NCBI GenBank assembly: GCA_022376465.1
Contig: JACDTU010000009.1
Location: 744,001-808,000, forward strand
From: Cubamyces lactineus
Taxonomy: Eukaryota; Basidiomycota; Agaricomycetes; Polyporales; Polyporaceae
Length of the DNA: 64,000 nucleotides
Reading direction: 5' to 3'
Position 1 is the first letter of the stretch; the number at the start of each line of letters is the position of its first letter. The notes under the pieces were generated by a model. That model did not search any database and had not been told where the DNA came from. It worked only from the letters and a program-made list of their open reading frames with translations. The translations under genes and the position numbers were made by a program. Positions 24,501-36,504 of the stretch are shown piece after piece.

Positions 24501-24707
24501 GTAAGTCCTTGTTGAAGTAGGTCCGTGGTATGCCAAAAGACACACCTTCGTCGACCTAATGGTATCCTCCAACTCCGCAACCCATCCAGAAGCCTTCTCA
24601 GAAGTGAGTTCCTTCAAAGTTGTCTCAGAGATCTTGGTGAGGATTTGTGTAGAAACGTCGCGAGCATCCTTCTTGCGGGGTAGGTGCGAGGGGATAGGGA
24701 AAGCCAT
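21537..24707 (-). CDS. ZW10: ZW10-family protein (kinetochore/Dsl1 tethering complex)
   Basis: The protein matches fungal ZW10, which acts in the Dsl1/NRZ vesicle-tethering complex at the ER and, in animals, at kinetochores. It starts at 24707 (MAFPIPSHLPRKKD). Coiled N-terminal helices span several exons down to about 24014. A long exon (about 23718-22258) carries a helical part, then an acidic Trp/Asp/Glu-rich linker with repeated AWxW and DD elements (about 23150-22850), then helices ending in RFSNDCRFVGREL, a segment typical of the family. The C-terminus reads PSWLKYSYLSELL, EASIADISYLFEEGALVDF and LVRALFADTPLRANTINR, a strongly conserved ZW10 end. Several short introns lie at 21720-21770, 22015-22065 and 22208-22260. 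The acidic linker is less conserved in the family. Confidence 0.87.
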
Positions 24708-25079
24708 AGGTGTGATGGGCGAGAATCGAGCAGTATGACAAATTCAATTAGAGCAGTGTTCTAGTAAGTCGTAGGCTCATACACATTGAGTCGTCCTAAG
24801 CACTGCTATCAGAGGTGGACGCAGAGCATGGCAAGTGACGGAAAGAGATTCATAGTGAGCCGCGGCAGCGTCTAGCAGCGTCCACGTCGTCACGCGCACG
24901 CACACGCGCATGCGTTCATCGGCGCTAAAGACTACGCTAACGTTAACCTCAGGCTCAAGTTCACGCAATGTCCTTAATTAGAGTCCCGTTATTTCTTTCA
25001 CCTTCTAGTTCACCAACGTTGCGCATGAAGAAATCACCAGGCCCATAACATTGTCAATGAAACCGAGGTAGGGTATATG
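24708..25079. other. Intergenic, 372 bp
   Basis: This lies between the ZW10 start and the RFC3 stop, both minus strand. It contains a CG/CA-rich alternating tract near 24885-24915 (CACGCGCACGCACACGCGCA) that could take up Z-DNA-like structure. No gene is seen. Confidence 0.4.
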
Positions 25080-26482
25080 CTATGTAGTCTTGGCCGACAA
25101 CTCCACCGCATTCTTAAACGCCCCGAGAAGCGCGGTCAGCTGGAGTTTCTCGCTTCCCCCTGTAGACAAACGATGTCTGCATCACTGTGAGCAATAGTAT
25201 TCATAATGAGGCGAGCGTGAGACGCACTCCGTAGTTGCGAGGAAGTCGAGTAGGTAGATGCGAGCATGAGGCTTGAAACTGATCGTCTCAATGTACTCGT
25301 ATGCGCCGTTGATGAGATCAGGAAGGGCCAGCCCACGCTCCGTCTTGAGCGCAGTGATCACTGTGGCCATAGTTCAACGAAGAGTTTAATAAAGGACGCA
25401 GCTACCAGACGCACTGTTGTAAGATGTTGTGAAGTCGTCTTGCAGCATGGAATTGACGATCGTTTCAATATCAGCGGGCTGAGGATTGCCCGTGCAATTA
25501 TATATTTCGGTCTCCCCGCTGAGCTCGTATGCGGCATAACACGCTTGCAAGACGTTGAGGGCCCGACGCATATCCCCTTTGGATAATTTTAACAGGGCTT
25601 TCTTCCCGTCTTCGGTCAACTTCACCCTATGTTCTTTGTGAACACTTCAACATGAGGGGTACTCGCATAGCATACTCACCCTTCGGCCTCGATCACGCTA
25701 TCTAAGCGTTTCTCGACTTCAGACATCGGTAGAGGCGAGAAGCGGAACCGCGTGCATCGACTTTGAATTGCGGGAATGATTTTGTTCACGTAGTTGCAGA
25801 TTATGCAGAACCGAACGTTCTTTGTGTACTGTTCGATGACTCGTCTTAATGCAGACTGAGCAGCAGTGGTCATCATGTCCGCTTCATCCAGAATGATGAG
25901 CTTAAAGCCCTTGGAGAACAGTGTGCGGGTCTCTGCAAAGTTCTTGATTTGCTCGCGCACGACGTCGATGCCGCGATCGTCTGAAGCGTTCAGCTATGTA
26001 TAATATGAATCAGTATCGCATACACGCAAGCTTGATGCTGAACAATCCGCACCTCCAGAATTTGTTTCCGGAAATCAGCACCATATATTCGACGCGCTAC
26101 AGCCAATATTGTTGACGTCTTCCCCGTGCCAGGGGGACCGTAAAACAGTAAATGAGGGAGTCGATTTTTCTCAATGAACTTCTCGACTGTAACGGCGCGT
26201 CAGATCAGCCTTTGGGCGCACGATGGATGATACTTACTGGTGCTTGTGATGTCATGGTGCGATACGACGTCGTCGAGTGTCACTGGACGGTACTTTTCCA
26301 CCCTTCAATCTAGTCAGTCGGTTAACGTGCAAGCCGGTGTAATGCAACACATACCATGGCAGGTTCTCCGCATCATGCACGTCCTCATGTTGTGTAGCCC
26401 TGCCCTTGCCTTTGCCCTTGGTAGTATTTGGCCAGTTGATAGGCTCATGGTCATCCATGCGGGTGTCCACGTCACTATCCAT
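25080..26482 (-). CDS. RFC3: Replication factor C small subunit (yeast Rfc3 / human RFC5 type)
   Basis: This is a subunit of the AAA+ clamp loader that places PCNA on DNA. The start at 26482 gives [18 protein letters not shown], then NLPW-VEKYRP, the usual N-terminal signature. The Walker A is [11 protein letters not shown], the Walker [10 protein letters not shown], and the arginine-finger motif SRCTRFRF follows. Further conserved blocks are [17 protein letters not shown] and [14 protein letters not shown]. The last exon ends [19 protein letters not shown] with a stop at 25080-25082. The exons are separated by about seven short introns. The order of motifs and the presence of the intact arginine-finger motif fit Rfc3 rather than the other small subunits. 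Confidence 0.92.
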
Positions 26483-26848
26483 GCTGATAAGCTCTCTAGA
26501 GCAAGTAAATAAGACTGCAAAACGATGCTAGATGTGGTTTGAGCGGTAGGGAGGGACAGAACTCAGACGCGTCTCTGTGACCCAAGCCACCAAGTCGCGT
26601 CGCGGAATGTGGCGGGACGCGTCGACGAAGGCACGTGGACCGTGACGACGCGTCGTCGGCGGTCGAAAGGCTACTGTCGGCGCACGTCGGAGTTGCGCAG
26701 TTTCAAACCTTAATGCACGGACCATCAACACAAATGCTGTGCTGACAAATCAGACGGCTATATAACTTTTGGTGGGCGCTTCTGAACTTTACATCGCTTC
26801 GTCGACGACTCCACCGTTCAGCTCGTTGGACAGACAGAGGCGGCCAAG
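26483..26848. promoter_or_regulatory. Divergent promoter of RFC3 and the ubiquitin-S27a gene
   Basis: The intergenic DNA between two divergent genes contains a TATA-like element, CTATATAAC at 26758-26766, about 90 bp before the 5' UTR intron of the ubiquitin gene. This fits a strongly expressed ribosomal-protein-type gene. The stretch around 26570-26690 is rich in CGCGTC/GACGCG words. Confidence 0.5.
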
Positions 26849-26911
26849 GTGAGTAGCAAAAAATCTGCTCTAACACGAGATATAGATGCTGAACGTGTTC
26901 TGGTCAATTAG
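26849..26911 (+). other. Probable 5' UTR intron of the ubiquitin-S27a gene
   Basis: The donor is CCAAG-GTGAGT and the acceptor TTAG lies directly before the ATG at 26912, giving 63 nt. Introns just before the start codon are frequent in ubiquitin and ribosomal protein genes. Confidence 0.55.
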
Positions 26912-27566
<655 letters not shown>

Positions 27567-27974
27567 GCACCCGTGAGGGTCTGAGTCGTTCTGTGCTTTC
27601 TGGCCATGTATCACGCTGTATGCATATGACGAACTTGTATCATCCCTCTCACGCAATGCTATGACTGCTGCTCCGCATGTGCTCTGTGCTCTTTGAATCC
27701 GTGTGCGTGAACCGTGTGTCGAGAATCCATTGTTCTCTCTGATTGCTCGTCTATGGTTGCCGGAATAACAGCCCTCCGATCCGGCGGAGCCTCGCCAGCC
27801 AATGAGAACGCGAGTTTGCCAAATTTTGTTGCGACTGCTCCGTACTCGGACGCTCGAGGACCGTCTCAGTCAAAAGGCATGCACTGGCTACCATCATGTT
27901 CTTAGCCGACCTCCCCCATTGTCCTCTCCCTCTATCTCCTCGCGGTGTCCACCTGTCGTCTTGCTGAGCTCGCC
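27567..27974. other. Intergenic, 408 bp
   Basis: This is the 3' UTR of the ubiquitin fusion gene and the promoter of the F-box gene on the same strand. No further gene was recognised. Confidence 0.4.
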
Positions 27975-29552
27975 ATGCATCGTGCGCTGCTCATCGACGA
28001 AATTCTCCAGCTCATTTTCGACCACTGCGCGTCTCTCCCGATCAACGAGTCGCGACGGACCCTCTATCAACTGGCGCGCTGTTGTAAGGCGTGGAAGGAC
28101 CCCGCGCTGGACAGGCTATGGGCTCGCATAGATAGCTCGGCGCCGCTACTCAGCCTTCTACCTTGCGTAGATGACAAGGACATGGTGAGTCCACAGTCAC
28201 GTCTTCTGCAGCGGGTCCTCGATTGGAGGCCTACGCCGCTCAGACCAATGTCCCGCACTGTCGATAGTAGCGCGCTCAACTTTTCTCCTTTGATGCAGCC
28301 TATCTCAGACATCGACCCAATATTCACCTCTTATGCGTGTCGCGTCAAGGAGATAACCTACCGCGATGTCCAAAAGCCTACCTCCGCGGATTCGCTCGAG
28401 ATGGTCCTGCCGCGCCTTCAGGCCGTGACGATCTCGCATGGTGGATGCTTCGTGCCCAGCTCATGGAAGGTGTCTCCCCACCTCAAGCACATCAGTTTGA
28501 ACATTGGGCTCGTCCACGTTGTCCGGCGCGACGAGGTAGCTAAGTGCAACAGTGCCGAAGAGCTACTCAAGCGTGTCCACGTATCGAGCCTTCGATCGCT
28601 CCGCTTCCGTGGCCATTTGACGCCAGCGATAGGCAACATGGTGGCATCCTTCACCCAGCTCACAGATCTCACGCTGTACACCCATCGTGTAGATTGCGAA
28701 TGGCTCGCAGCTATCGCGAAGTTCCCTAACCTTCGATCGCTCTCCACCTCTGCTATGAGCATCGATCCAGAGGAGCTCGAGCATGCACTCGCACAAACGA
28801 CCGCCCCATGCTTCCCCGCGCTCGAGTCGCTGGACCTCGGTGGGCCGGTGGCGACTCTCGGGGTCGCCTTCAAATATATGCCCGACCACAAACTCACCAG
28901 GTTCCGCATGGAGGCGGATTGCTATCGCCACGGACCGGCATCCTTTGAGCGCTTCCTCGAGCAGCTCGCTAAGAAGACCTTCAAGAGCCTCAAAGAGCTC
29001 ACCATACAGGATCTCACGGAATACTACTGGCTAGAACCGCCCATGCGCGACCAAATGCCGCCCGAGTGGTTCGGACTGTCACTCTTGCACCCGTTGGCGG
29101 CCTGCAAAGACTTGCGGAAGCTGGAGCTCACGTTGATGATACCCCCGAGTATCAGCGACACCGACTTGGAAACACTTGGAAACTGGTGGCCGCACTTGGA
29201 GGACCTCAACCTAGGGACGCACGACATGCCCTACCTCCCACGCGACTGGCAGTTTCTAATGACCCCTGCGGCGTTGGAGGCGGTAGCGAAACATCTGCCT
29301 CGCCTCCAGCAGCTCGCTCTCCCATTTCGTCCTGCCGACCTCTTGGCTTCAGGCGGACGCCCGACTCCCAGCGAGTCGAAACCTCAGCACAAAACCCTGC
29401 GCGCTCTGGCGATTGGCGATGTGTCGAATGCAAGTGCTTGTGCGTCCGACCTGGTACGAGCCATCCTGGCTGTCTTCCCCTCATTGGATACTTTAGACTG
29501 TCCCGCTCAGGAGATCACCGAGCAGTTCGCTGTTTTAACCGGTTCGGCCTAG
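27975..29552 (+). CDS. F-box domain protein
   Basis: The frame encodes about 525 aa and begins MHRALLIDEILQLIFDHC, followed by LARCCKAWKDPALDRLW, the shape of the F-box in the large Agaricomycete families. F-box proteins recruit substrates to SCF ubiquitin ligases. The rest is a string of leucine-rich segments (LTDLTLYTHRV, LRSLSTS, LESLDLGG, LKELTIQDL, LRKLELTLM, LEDLNLG), i.e. an irregular LRR-like solenoid. The substrate is unknown. A good donor (ATG-GTGAGT at 28185) and an acceptor (GATGCAG ending near 28299) could remove an in-frame segment and join M to PISDIDPIFTSYACRVKEI, which fits related proteins better. Both spliced and unspliced forms stay open. Confidence 0.82.
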   Translation: MHRALLIDEILQLIFDHCASLPINESRRTLYQLARCCKAWKDPALDRLWARIDSSAPLLSLLPCVDDKDMVSPQSRLLQRVLDWRPTPLRPMSRTVDSSALNFSPLMQPISDIDPIFTSYACRVKEITYRDVQKPTSADSLEMVLPRLQAVTISHGGCFVPSSWKVSPHLKHISLNIGLVHVVRRDEVAKCNSAEELLKRVHVSSLRSLRFRGHLTPAIGNMVASFTQLTDLTLYTHRVDCEWLAAIAKFPNLRSLSTSAMSIDPEELEHALAQTTAPCFPALESLDLGGPVATLGVAFKYMPDHKLTRFRMEADCYRHGPASFERFLEQLAKKTFKSLKELTIQDLTEYYWLEPPMRDQMPPEWFGLSLLHPLAACKDLRKLELTLMIPPSISDTDLETLGNWWPHLEDLNLGTHDMPYLPRDWQFLMTPAALEAVAKHLPRLQQLALPFRPADLLASGGRPTPSESKPQHKTLRALAIGDVSNASACASDLVRAILAVFPSLDTLDCPAQEITEQFAVLTGSA

Positions 29553-29960
29553 ATCTAGACTAGAACAGAGCAAGGAGGCTGCCTTGAAGGTATGTCCTAG
29601 ATCTTAGAAAGATTTCTTGACTTGGGCGTGGTCACGGTAGACTCATAGACGAACCTACATACACATACGGTCATATACCTCGTAGATTAGTACTTGTCCC
29701 AGAGTGTCTTAGTGTCATTTGTTCAGTTCCTGGGACATTCTTAGACCTAGACCATAGAGCGTAAGGTACTTACTTCGTATACTTACAACGCTTGTTGTGG
29801 TAATGGAATTCGTGGACCGGAATTCGAAGCTAATTAGCGCGGTGATCAGCAACTTGGTTAGGCGCGCCTAATTTGGCGTTGTCAAGTAACTTGCACTCAG
29901 CCACCACCACCGCTCTCCCCCATCCCAGGACAATCACCGTCCTTCGTCCTCGACGCCGCC
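29553..29960. other. Intergenic, 408 bp
   Basis: This is the 3' flank of the F-box gene and the upstream region of the next gene. It is AT-richer than the surroundings. No gene or clear TATA element was recognised. Confidence 0.4.
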
Positions 29961-31304
29961 ATGCCATCTATCGACAACGACGAAGACGTCTTTGGTTCGC
30001 GCTATCTCTCTGCTGGATCGACTTCTGCCCCACGCAAATCACCATCAAAGCAGAACCTCAGCCTAAACGGTCGCAAGTCGTCCGCGTCCCTACGCGGCTC
30101 ACCTCTCGCAGACGCCCTCGGCGACGATCCCGCAAACGGACGACATTCACTCGCCCACGAGCTCGCCGCGGCGCTGCTCCCGGAACCCAGCGCGGGCTCG
30201 AAGCTGCTCGCGGAGGAGTTTGGTATCGAGTACGACGAAGGTGCGGAGGGCATAGATGGCGTCCCGCCGCCCCACTACGACGACGAGCCTGCACCGCAAT
30301 TCGCGGAGATTGGCCACGATACCCTAGCTGCCCAACTACAACTCAACGGTGTACCCGCACCTGCGGACGACGATGCGCCGCCCGACTTCGACCCCGACTT
30401 CCGCAGCCCAGTCGCGTCCCCTACAAAGCAGCGGCGGCAACCCGAGGCCGACCCGATGACGATCCTCGCACAGGACCTCGAGTACACCGAGAAGTTCCTG
30501 GCGCAGCTCCGACATCTCGATGGAGACCCGTCGCAACCTCACTTAGAGCGGCTCGCTTCGGACGTTATAAGACGCATCAATGACTCTGCACGCGACCGGG
30601 AGACGCAGCTGCGTGAGCTCCTCGAGTACGAACGCGAATTCCGGAAGATCGCTGGAGAGGTCGGTGGCACGGAAGCTCTGGCGCACTTGCCCGAACTAGA
30701 GGACATCGTGAAGGAGGAAACGCAAGGCTCTTCATCAGCAAGCCTCCGTGCAGAGGTGGCGGAGCTTGAGCCGATCACGGAGGACTCGACACTGTCCGCG
30801 AACGACTGGGAAGTCGACCCCGATCGCGCAGGGCTTGGAGATGAGGAAGACGAATACGAGTCGGGATACGTGCAGACACCCGTCAAGACCGAGTTCCCTC
30901 CGCCGCCACCGTTGAATGGACCGCCCACGCCCGCCGCCACTATAACCCTTCTTGCACACTTGCGAACATTCACCGCCTCCACCGCCACGTCGTTGGCAAC
31001 GATATCCGAACATACCCAAGTGAATGCCGCGGCGACGACCGAGGCCGGCCGGAAGATCCGGGCGCTGAAGAACAAATTGGGCGGGTGGCGGACAGAGTGG
31101 GACAGCGCGGAGCGCAGTCGTCTGCGGATAGAGCGATGGGAGGCCGGATTGGATTTAGATGCGACGCCAGCGGGCTCAACACCACCGCGCGTGTCACGAC
31201 GGGTAGATGGGAGGAAGATCGTGCAGGAGCACCTGAAGGCCTTCGAGCAGGCCCTCGCGGAGGCAAATATCAAGACACAGGCGATCATGGCTGCGGTGTC
31301 ATGA
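29961..31304 (+). CDS. Conserved-looking intronless protein of unknown function
   Basis: One uninterrupted frame encodes 447 aa from MPSIDNDEDVFGSRYLSAG to MAAVS. I do not recognise a named domain. The N-terminal third is acidic and Pro/Ala-rich and probably disordered. A helical, charged segment follows (DLEYTEKFLAQLRHL, then DRETQLRELLEYEREF) with coiled-coil character. After a Pro/Gly linker comes a second helical region (LAHLRTFTASTATSL, IRALKNKLGGWRTEWDSAERSRLRIERW), and the C-terminus ends in KIVQEHLKAFEQALAEA. The codon bias fits a real gene. The shape suggests a scaffold or complex subunit, but this is inference. Long open frames on the opposite strand (for example 30539-31312) are shadows. 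Confidence 0.8.
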   Translation: MPSIDNDEDVFGSRYLSAGSTSAPRKSPSKQNLSLNGRKSSASLRGSPLADALGDDPANGRHSLAHELAAALLPEPSAGSKLLAEEFGIEYDEGAEGIDGVPPPHYDDEPAPQFAEIGHDTLAAQLQLNGVPAPADDDAPPDFDPDFRSPVASPTKQRRQPEADPMTILAQDLEYTEKFLAQLRHLDGDPSQPHLERLASDVIRRINDSARDRETQLRELLEYEREFRKIAGEVGGTEALAHLPELEDIVKEETQGSSSASLRAEVAELEPITEDSTLSANDWEVDPDRAGLGDEEDEYESGYVQTPVKTEFPPPPPLNGPPTPAATITLLAHLRTFTASTATSLATISEHTQVNAAATTEAGRKIRALKNKLGGWRTEWDSAERSRLRIERWEAGLDLDATPAGSTPPRVSRRVDGRKIVQEHLKAFEQALAEANIKTQAIMAAVS

Positions 31305-31714
31305 ACGCGCACCCTCCACGGCTGATCTGTACGACATTCACCCTATGCGCACATGTACCCTCTATCGTTATGTTGCTGTCGATCGCTTGGTTTCTGGATT
31401 GTGGGGGATAGCTCACTCGTTTGTGCATCTCGGGAGGAGGGATGGTTGCTGTCTTCACGCGCACACGCATGCAATTGCAAGCTGATCATGATATCTAATA
31501 CATATTTTCGTTACACATCGTCATCGTCTCCCCTCATCGACCTATTTACTACTATATCCACATACACACAGCGCACTGTAGTCCTCACGCTTGCCCTGTT
31601 CTACAGAGACGACTGCTACACGCATACCCACCCGCGTTCGTTCGGCTGTGGATTCTATCCCGTGAACTTGAACCTGATTCGCGCAGAATGCACGTGTCGT
31701 CTGTCAATACTGCT
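31305..31714. other. Convergent 3' region, 410 bp
   Basis: This stretch lies between the stop of the plus-strand unknown gene and the stop of MMS19 on the minus strand. It holds both 3' UTRs; no other gene was recognised. Confidence 0.45.
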
Positions 31715-34700
31715 TCACTTCCCAGCGTAGCCAACATACCAATTTGTCCTGACGGAGGGTGGTTATGAGTCTAAGTAGTTCCTCTAGCAAGGGTATGCCA
31801 ACGTACCTCGCTTCCACTGCTTCCTTCCGTACCGCCCGCTTAGGATCATCTAAAACTTTGGCGAGCTCGCGAATGACGGTCGCCTTCTGAGGGTGCAGCA
31901 CGTCGTATCTGACGACGTTTGGAAGCGTCGCCAAGAACCGCAGTGCAGCAATGCGGACTCGCTATAATGGAACGTTCATGAAGTCATACATAGAGGCCAG
32001 GACGAAATCGCTTACCACCGACGGCATACTTGCCACCATGCTGTTCTTAAGCATCGTCGCAACGAGGCTGGAGGCGTGTTCCGCAAGGAGCGCGTTGTCC
32101 TTCTCCTTGCCGCTTGATGCTGCTGCTGCTTGCAGGGTGTCGATGACGCTTGCTCGAATCTCGTTGTCGGGGAGATCGAGTCCACGAAGCAACAAGGGCA
32201 TAAGCTACAACACATCCATGAGAGACCGTGAGTGGAGAGAAGGGAGAGACAGGCTCGAACCGATGACATTTGTGATGCGTATGTGGACTTCGGGACAGAC
32301 TTGATTAGTGCGGCGAGTGCGACCAGGAATGCATTCTGCCTTGTTGACTCTGCATGTGCCAACGGAACACTGTTAGTCGTCTCTCGCTTCTGTGGCTGTT
32401 GAGCATCGGCAAACGTACGAGATGACTTGGCGCCTTCAATGATGCGAGGGAGAACAGAGTTGCAGTACTTCTGTGCATATAGGATCTACAAGACCGAGTC
32501 ATTGGACCACGTCGCTTTAGGAGGCAGCGAGACATACCCTGATCACAGCATGATTCCGTTTTGTCAGAACCTTGTCGCTTCCTGGGATCCTCCCAATGGC
32601 TCGCGCCGCGTCCCAATTGACGTTGTCGTCATCAAATAACTCGAATAGGCGGTCAACGTTCGTCATCGCAGCAGGATGTCCGCGCACGAGTAACGCCTTT
32701 GTGAGCTATCCCCCAAGTCAGAGATTGGTACAAGCCGGATGGGAAGAAGGGTGTACCCATGTGAAGGTCACGATCGCATTCTTGCGGGCCTCCTCGGGGG
32801 TCTTGGGGTCGGATATCTGGCTAGTCCAGAATTGCGCGACATTGTCAGACAGGAAGGCCTCCAGATCTGTGTATAGACGAGTTCAATCAGCGATCTTCGA
32901 TATCAAAGAGAAGTCCAAGAATCCTCACTCTCTGCGTGTCTGTTGAGGATGGCCGAGATCGCGTGCACGATAGCCTCCCGCTGAAGTGTGTTCTCGGCGT
33001 CATTGACCGTCCATGACAAGAGACTATTCAGCAGTGCAGTCTCGTCTGGATGTGGCAGCGATACCTGCGGGACCGCAGGCTCAGTGTACGCACCGAGGCA
33101 TGTAGCGCGCTGGACATACCTCTCTGTGCAGTGCTAATACAGCAGCTGCGAACAGAACGACCACGTTCTTCTGCGGTACCGGAGCACCAGACTAGGGTAC
33201 AGTTCAGGTATACGTCGGCAGTGAGTGGTGCACTGACAACTCACCTGCAGAGGAGCGAACTTCTTCTCAGTAGGGATCTTCTGGATACCTTCCGCAAGTT
33301 GCGATACATTCCCTTCCAAGAATGCTGCGAAGACCGCTTTGATGAAGGTCTCCTGACGTCTGCGAATTATACCGTTAGAACGATACCCAGCAAGTGAGTG
33401 CCGTGATTGCAAATCACATACGCCGCACTGAGGGTCTGCGTGATAAGGGTGATGATCTGGGCAGTGATTGCAAGTAACCGCGCATCCGTAGCCACCATCG
33501 GTCTCTCATCCGCCAGAAGTGCAGAATAGATGAAGAGATTATACAATCTTGGGACCAAGCGGTCAATGTATTTCCCCACATCCGCATGCTTCAGGTCGAT
33601 CTTCGCTTGTAGCACGTCTGCGAGCGTCTTCAATATCGAGTGTGCGTACGCTGCTGCGGGCTCTAGGTCGGTCGCGGACGCTTGTTGCTCTTCGCCTTGG
33701 GGAGAAGCCGCCGGGACGCAGAGCAAATCGAGCTTCGTCGAGAGGCGGACGACAAGAGTCTCGAAGAGGTCCGGCTGTGTACAGAGCTTCTTGAGATACG
33801 CGAGCGTGCGCCAGTAGCGGACACGCTCCGCCTCTGCTTCGCGCGGAGGAGCACGATCAGGGAGCGACGTAAAGAGGAGGGGGAGGGTGTTGCCAGAGAC
33901 GTGGGAAGGTGCAAAAGAGGAGATGGTGGACAGGAGAACCAGCGACGCGTCACTGCGTAGAACATCAGCTTGTAGTCAGCTGCCTGGAGGGGAGTGGCAC
34001 ACCTGATCTCACTCTCTTCCTCATCTTTTTGTAAGAGCTCGTCTACATTATGCACCACGAAGCCTAGCTCATCGTCAGTAAGCAGTCCTACTGTGCGCAC
34101 CATACTCTTCAAGCCATCAATAGCAGGGAGCGCGGAAGCAGGTGCTTTCAACCCGACAGTGAGAACACCCAAGACCTCGTCCTTGTAAGGTGAGAGGGGC
34201 ACACTGCCCTCGTCAGGAAGTACCTCCGGGTCCTGAGCGGTAGATTGCCTTGCGGCCTCGATGAGGTCTGCGAGTAGTCTCAATGTTGGTGGGCGGTTAG
34301 GAAGTTCGTCGGGGTCGAGGAATAGCTTCACCAAGTGCGGGACAGCTCTTGCGAGGGTGAATCGCGCGACGGAGGCTGGAGAAGTCCTTAGCATCGCATG
34401 TTCGGGTGTCAATGAGAGAGGCCTTACGAGTTGTAGACATGAAGGCGCAGAGCACTTTGATCGCATGTTGCGCCTGACTCTTTTCAGGCTCACGAAGGAT
34501 TTGCATGCATTCCTCGCATGCGTCCTTGGCTAGACCTTCGATCTCTGCACTATCGGATCTTTCGGCCTCGCTTGCTGAGTATATGGTCTGGACGAGGACT
34601 TGCGTGGTCTTGAGCGCTTTCTCTTGCGTATCGCTATCTGTTGGTTGGAAGATCTGGTACAGGTTTTACTATTCCGTCCATACTTGCCCGTATACTCGGG

Positions 34701-36048
34701 AGCGCGCACCTCCAGTTTCAGGCAGTTCCACAATTTGCGCGCGTTTTCTCTCGCAACCGCTGGTCCGTACACAGGTAGACAGATGTCAAGTGTCTCGAGT
34801 GTATCTTTCTGGGACGTCATAAGTTCCAGTAACTCAGATCACGTAGGAGCACCCTATACCTTAGTGACAGGAGATCCCGCGGTGAGCTTCTCCAAGAAAA
34901 GCGGAATGGCCAACGGGCCGAAGGCAGGAGTAGCATGCAGACAGGCACTTTGGGGTAAAATCAGTTCTCTGAGTGCAAGCCAACGAGATTGCGATAATAC
35001 AGGGATACATACCGCAGAGCATTCTTGAGTTCTTCGGTCGTGATTCCATAGGGATCGTTAGGAGGAGGCCTGAATGTGATGGGGAAGTAGCAGAAGGTGA
35101 TGTTGAAGAGATCCTGAAATCCTCATCATCAGACGACCTCGGACTGGAGATGCATATTGCCCTATACCCACCTCGATGAATTTCTGTACATCGAACTCAA
35201 TCAACAGGACTCGATCAATGGCGAATGCCAGAAGCAGATTGCGAGGATCCTTTTCGCCTTCTGCGAGGCCGATATAACCACGGAGGAAGTCCTCGCCCAT
35301 AGTCTTCAAGGCTGCAGTCTTACCTCAGTAAATGCCGACAAATATGTTGCATGCACGTACCTTCGCGATATCGAGCAACCAAGTTGTCTACGATTGTGAA
35401 CACCATGAATCGCTGTGATTGTACCAGAACCTTCATTTTGACGTGTACGAATACCCTACGATATCCGTCGCAAAGGTACGTTAATCGTGAGCACAACAAA
35501 TTCGCTGATATCGCTTACGCCTTAGCTACTTCCAGTGCATCAGTCGAGGCGAACGCAGGTAACTTCGTCAATGTTACCAACCCCTTGAGAGCTGGTATGA
35601 TCGTCTCTGTGTCTTCGAGCTTTCCGCAATAAAAATTTGCCAGAACGCGAACTAGTTGAAGCCGTGCGCAAGAATTTCAGAATGCAGGTATACACCGAGG
35701 GACAAGAGGACGTACCAGATTGACGGTTCAGTTTCTCTGGAGGACATCGTGCGAGGACCAAAGAGAGGAACTCTACCCCTACAGACACGCTTCGTCACAG
35801 CTCATACGCGGGGCAACCCGTGATACGTTACCTTTGGTACGAAGATCATCCTCTTCGGCCGTCAAGTACTCTCCGAGAGACTTGACGAGATCCAAGAGCG
35901 TAGCCTTGCCCTGTGAGATCTCTAAACATTATCAGCAGCTTTCATGATATAGTTCTACTGCCTTCGCACCTGCTGCTGCCTCCTCTACCTCCTGTTCCTG
36001 CTCCGAAGCTATCCAAGTCCGCACCACACGATCTATGCGCTCGGTCAT
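31715..36048 (-). CDS. MMS19: MMS19 homolog, HEAT-repeat subunit of the cytosolic Fe-S targeting complex
   Basis: MMS19 helps deliver Fe-S clusters to DNA repair and replication enzymes and binds TFIIH. The gene has many short introns. The start at 36048 reads MTERIDRVVRTWIASEQ, joined by an intron to EISQGKATLLDLVKSLGEYL. The next exons give FLSLVLARCPPEKLNRQS, then FLRGYIGLAEGEKDPRNLL with FAIDRVLLIEFDV, and KKDTLETLDICLPVYG with VARENARKLWNCLKLE, all typical of the MMS19 N-terminal domain. HEAT repeats fill the middle. The C-terminus has VIRELAKVLDDPKRAVRKEA and, after a last intron, RTNWYVGYAGK with a stop at 31715-31717. The expected length is near 1050-1100 aa; the middle exons were not all resolved base by base. 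Confidence 0.9.
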
Positions 36049-36504
36049 CTTGGCGCTGGACCGCACCCGACCTCTATGTGTTCCTTATTCGTGGATATTT
36101 AGTTTCACAACCAGCAATGCAGTCACGCGAGTTCGGCCAGAAGGCTATGAATTTGTCAAGCAGAGAAGCAGGAGGCGTGGTATAACAGAGAGGCAAGAGT
36201 CGAGAGACTTTCGGAGTCATCGACCCGGAGGGTGCGATCTATGCAGATCTCAGATCCGCTCGACCCTTACGCCACATCCTGGGCTCGCGTCAGTCTCGCG
36301 TCGATCAGCCACACTTACATCCTGCGTCGCTCTAGTACATGATCCTTCTACAACCGATGCCGAGAGACTCATCAGCTTAAGTATAGTTCCCGTCCTCACC
36401 GATTTCAGTGGAACCCAGATCAATTGCAACACTATCCCGACGCAACGTTACATATACATCCAACTAAAATCCCGAAGACAGACTCAAACGCCCACGGCCT
36501 ACGT
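36049..36504. other. Intergenic, 456 bp
   Basis: This holds the MMS19 promoter and the 3' flank of the small secreted protein gene, both minus strand. A plus-strand frame at 36035-36520 lacks support. Confidence 0.4.

Noticed and set aside
24885..24915. CA/CG alternating tract as a regulatory site
   Set aside because: Too short and imperfect to claim a function; mentioned only in the intergenic note.
30539..31312. 257-residue minus-strand open frame
   Set aside because: It is the shadow of the intronless plus-strand gene; Ser/Arg-rich with no motif.
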